From contig JABMCL010002217.1 of NCBI GenBank assembly GCA_018857735.1, forward strand, positions 1,158,501-1,222,500: a stretch of DNA of 64,000 bases, written 5' to 3'. Shown here one piece after another: positions 63,825-64,000 of the stretch (position 1 is the stretch's first letter; each line of letters begins with the position of its first letter). A program made the translations under genes and the position numbers. The notes beneath the pieces are model-generated. The model was not told where the DNA came from. It ran no database searches and was given only the letters and a program-made list of their open reading frames with translations. The DNA is from Alviniconcha marisindica (taxonomy: Eukaryota > Mollusca > Gastropoda > Provannidae).

Positions 63825-63830
<6 letters not shown>
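63600..63830 (+). promoter_or_regulatory. Candidate promoter or LTR-like module with CRE sites
   Basis: Perfect CRE TGACGTCA at 63651-63658, further ACGTCA/ACGTCAC sites near 63705 and 63728, a TATA-like gataaaaac at about 63737-63746, then AATAAA at 63794-63799. Close spacing of TATA and poly(A) signals is typical of an LTR, but no LTR boundary is identified. It could equally be the promoter of a gene beyond the window. Confidence 0.35.
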
Positions 63831-63877
<47 letters not shown>

Positions 63878-63932
63878 GCGCGCGAGTTCGTGTGACTGCG
63901 TGTGTTTGTGTTCCCGATACGCATAAAGTCCT

Positions 63933-63982
<50 letters not shown>
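63823..63982. repeat. (TG)n and (CT)n microsatellites
   Basis: TG run at 63827-63876 and CT run at 63940-63981 at the end of the window. Confidence 0.97.
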
Positions 63983-63983
<1 letters not shown>

Positions 63984-64000
63984 GAAAAGTGTCCGACATT

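Overview
The window is animal nuclear DNA carrying the 3' two-thirds of one gene on the + strand: intersectin, the endocytic scaffold and Cdc42 exchange factor. I can place 28 coding exons between 389 and 51521. All are bounded by AG/GT, and the codon phases agree at every junction. The joined reading frame is 4749 bases after the first two bases, which complete a split codon: 1582 codons plus a stop. In order it encodes a Ser/Ala-rich linker, SH3A, SH3B, SH3C, a 542-residue extra segment, SH3D, SH3E, DH, PH and C2. The N-terminal EH domains and coiled coil lie upstream of base 1. The long GT-AG introns, very high microsatellite load and domain sequence suggest an invertebrate, probably a lophotrochozoan such as a gastropod mollusc. 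The species-level guess is inference only.

Layout: 1-388 intron. 389-5997 exons 1-8 (linker, SH3A, SH3B, SH3C). 7389-12276 three frame-neutral exons, including the giant exon 9075-10700. 13406-16069 exons 12-15 (SH3D, SH3E). 16070-29112 a 13-kb intron. 29113-35731 DH exons 16-21. 36060-39685 PH exons 22-25. 42164-51521 C2 exons 26-28, split by an 8.5-kb intron. 51522 to about 52430 probable 3' UTR with a poly(A) signal at 52410. From there to 64000 I see no convincing gene, only tandem arrays, microsatellites and, at 63600-63830, a promoter- or LTR-like module.

The dominant structural signal is tandem repetition. Most of the longer introns and the 3' flank contain their own minisatellite family (units of 20-80 bp), apparently unrelated to each other. 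Three arrays incorporate functional parts of the gene: the splice acceptor of exon 5, the acceptor plus first ~33 coding bases of exon 16 (13 decoy copies upstream), and the final codons with the stop in exon 28. The giant exon is itself built from internally repeated coding units.

How the parts work together (family knowledge): the five SH3 domains bind proline-rich partners such as dynamin, synaptojanin, Sos and N-WASP. DH-PH loads GTP onto Cdc42 to drive actin assembly at clathrin-coated pits, and C2 is a membrane/lipid module. WFDF and DPF tripeptide-type motifs in exon 1 and the giant exon look like AP-2 appendage ligands, consistent with the same pathway.
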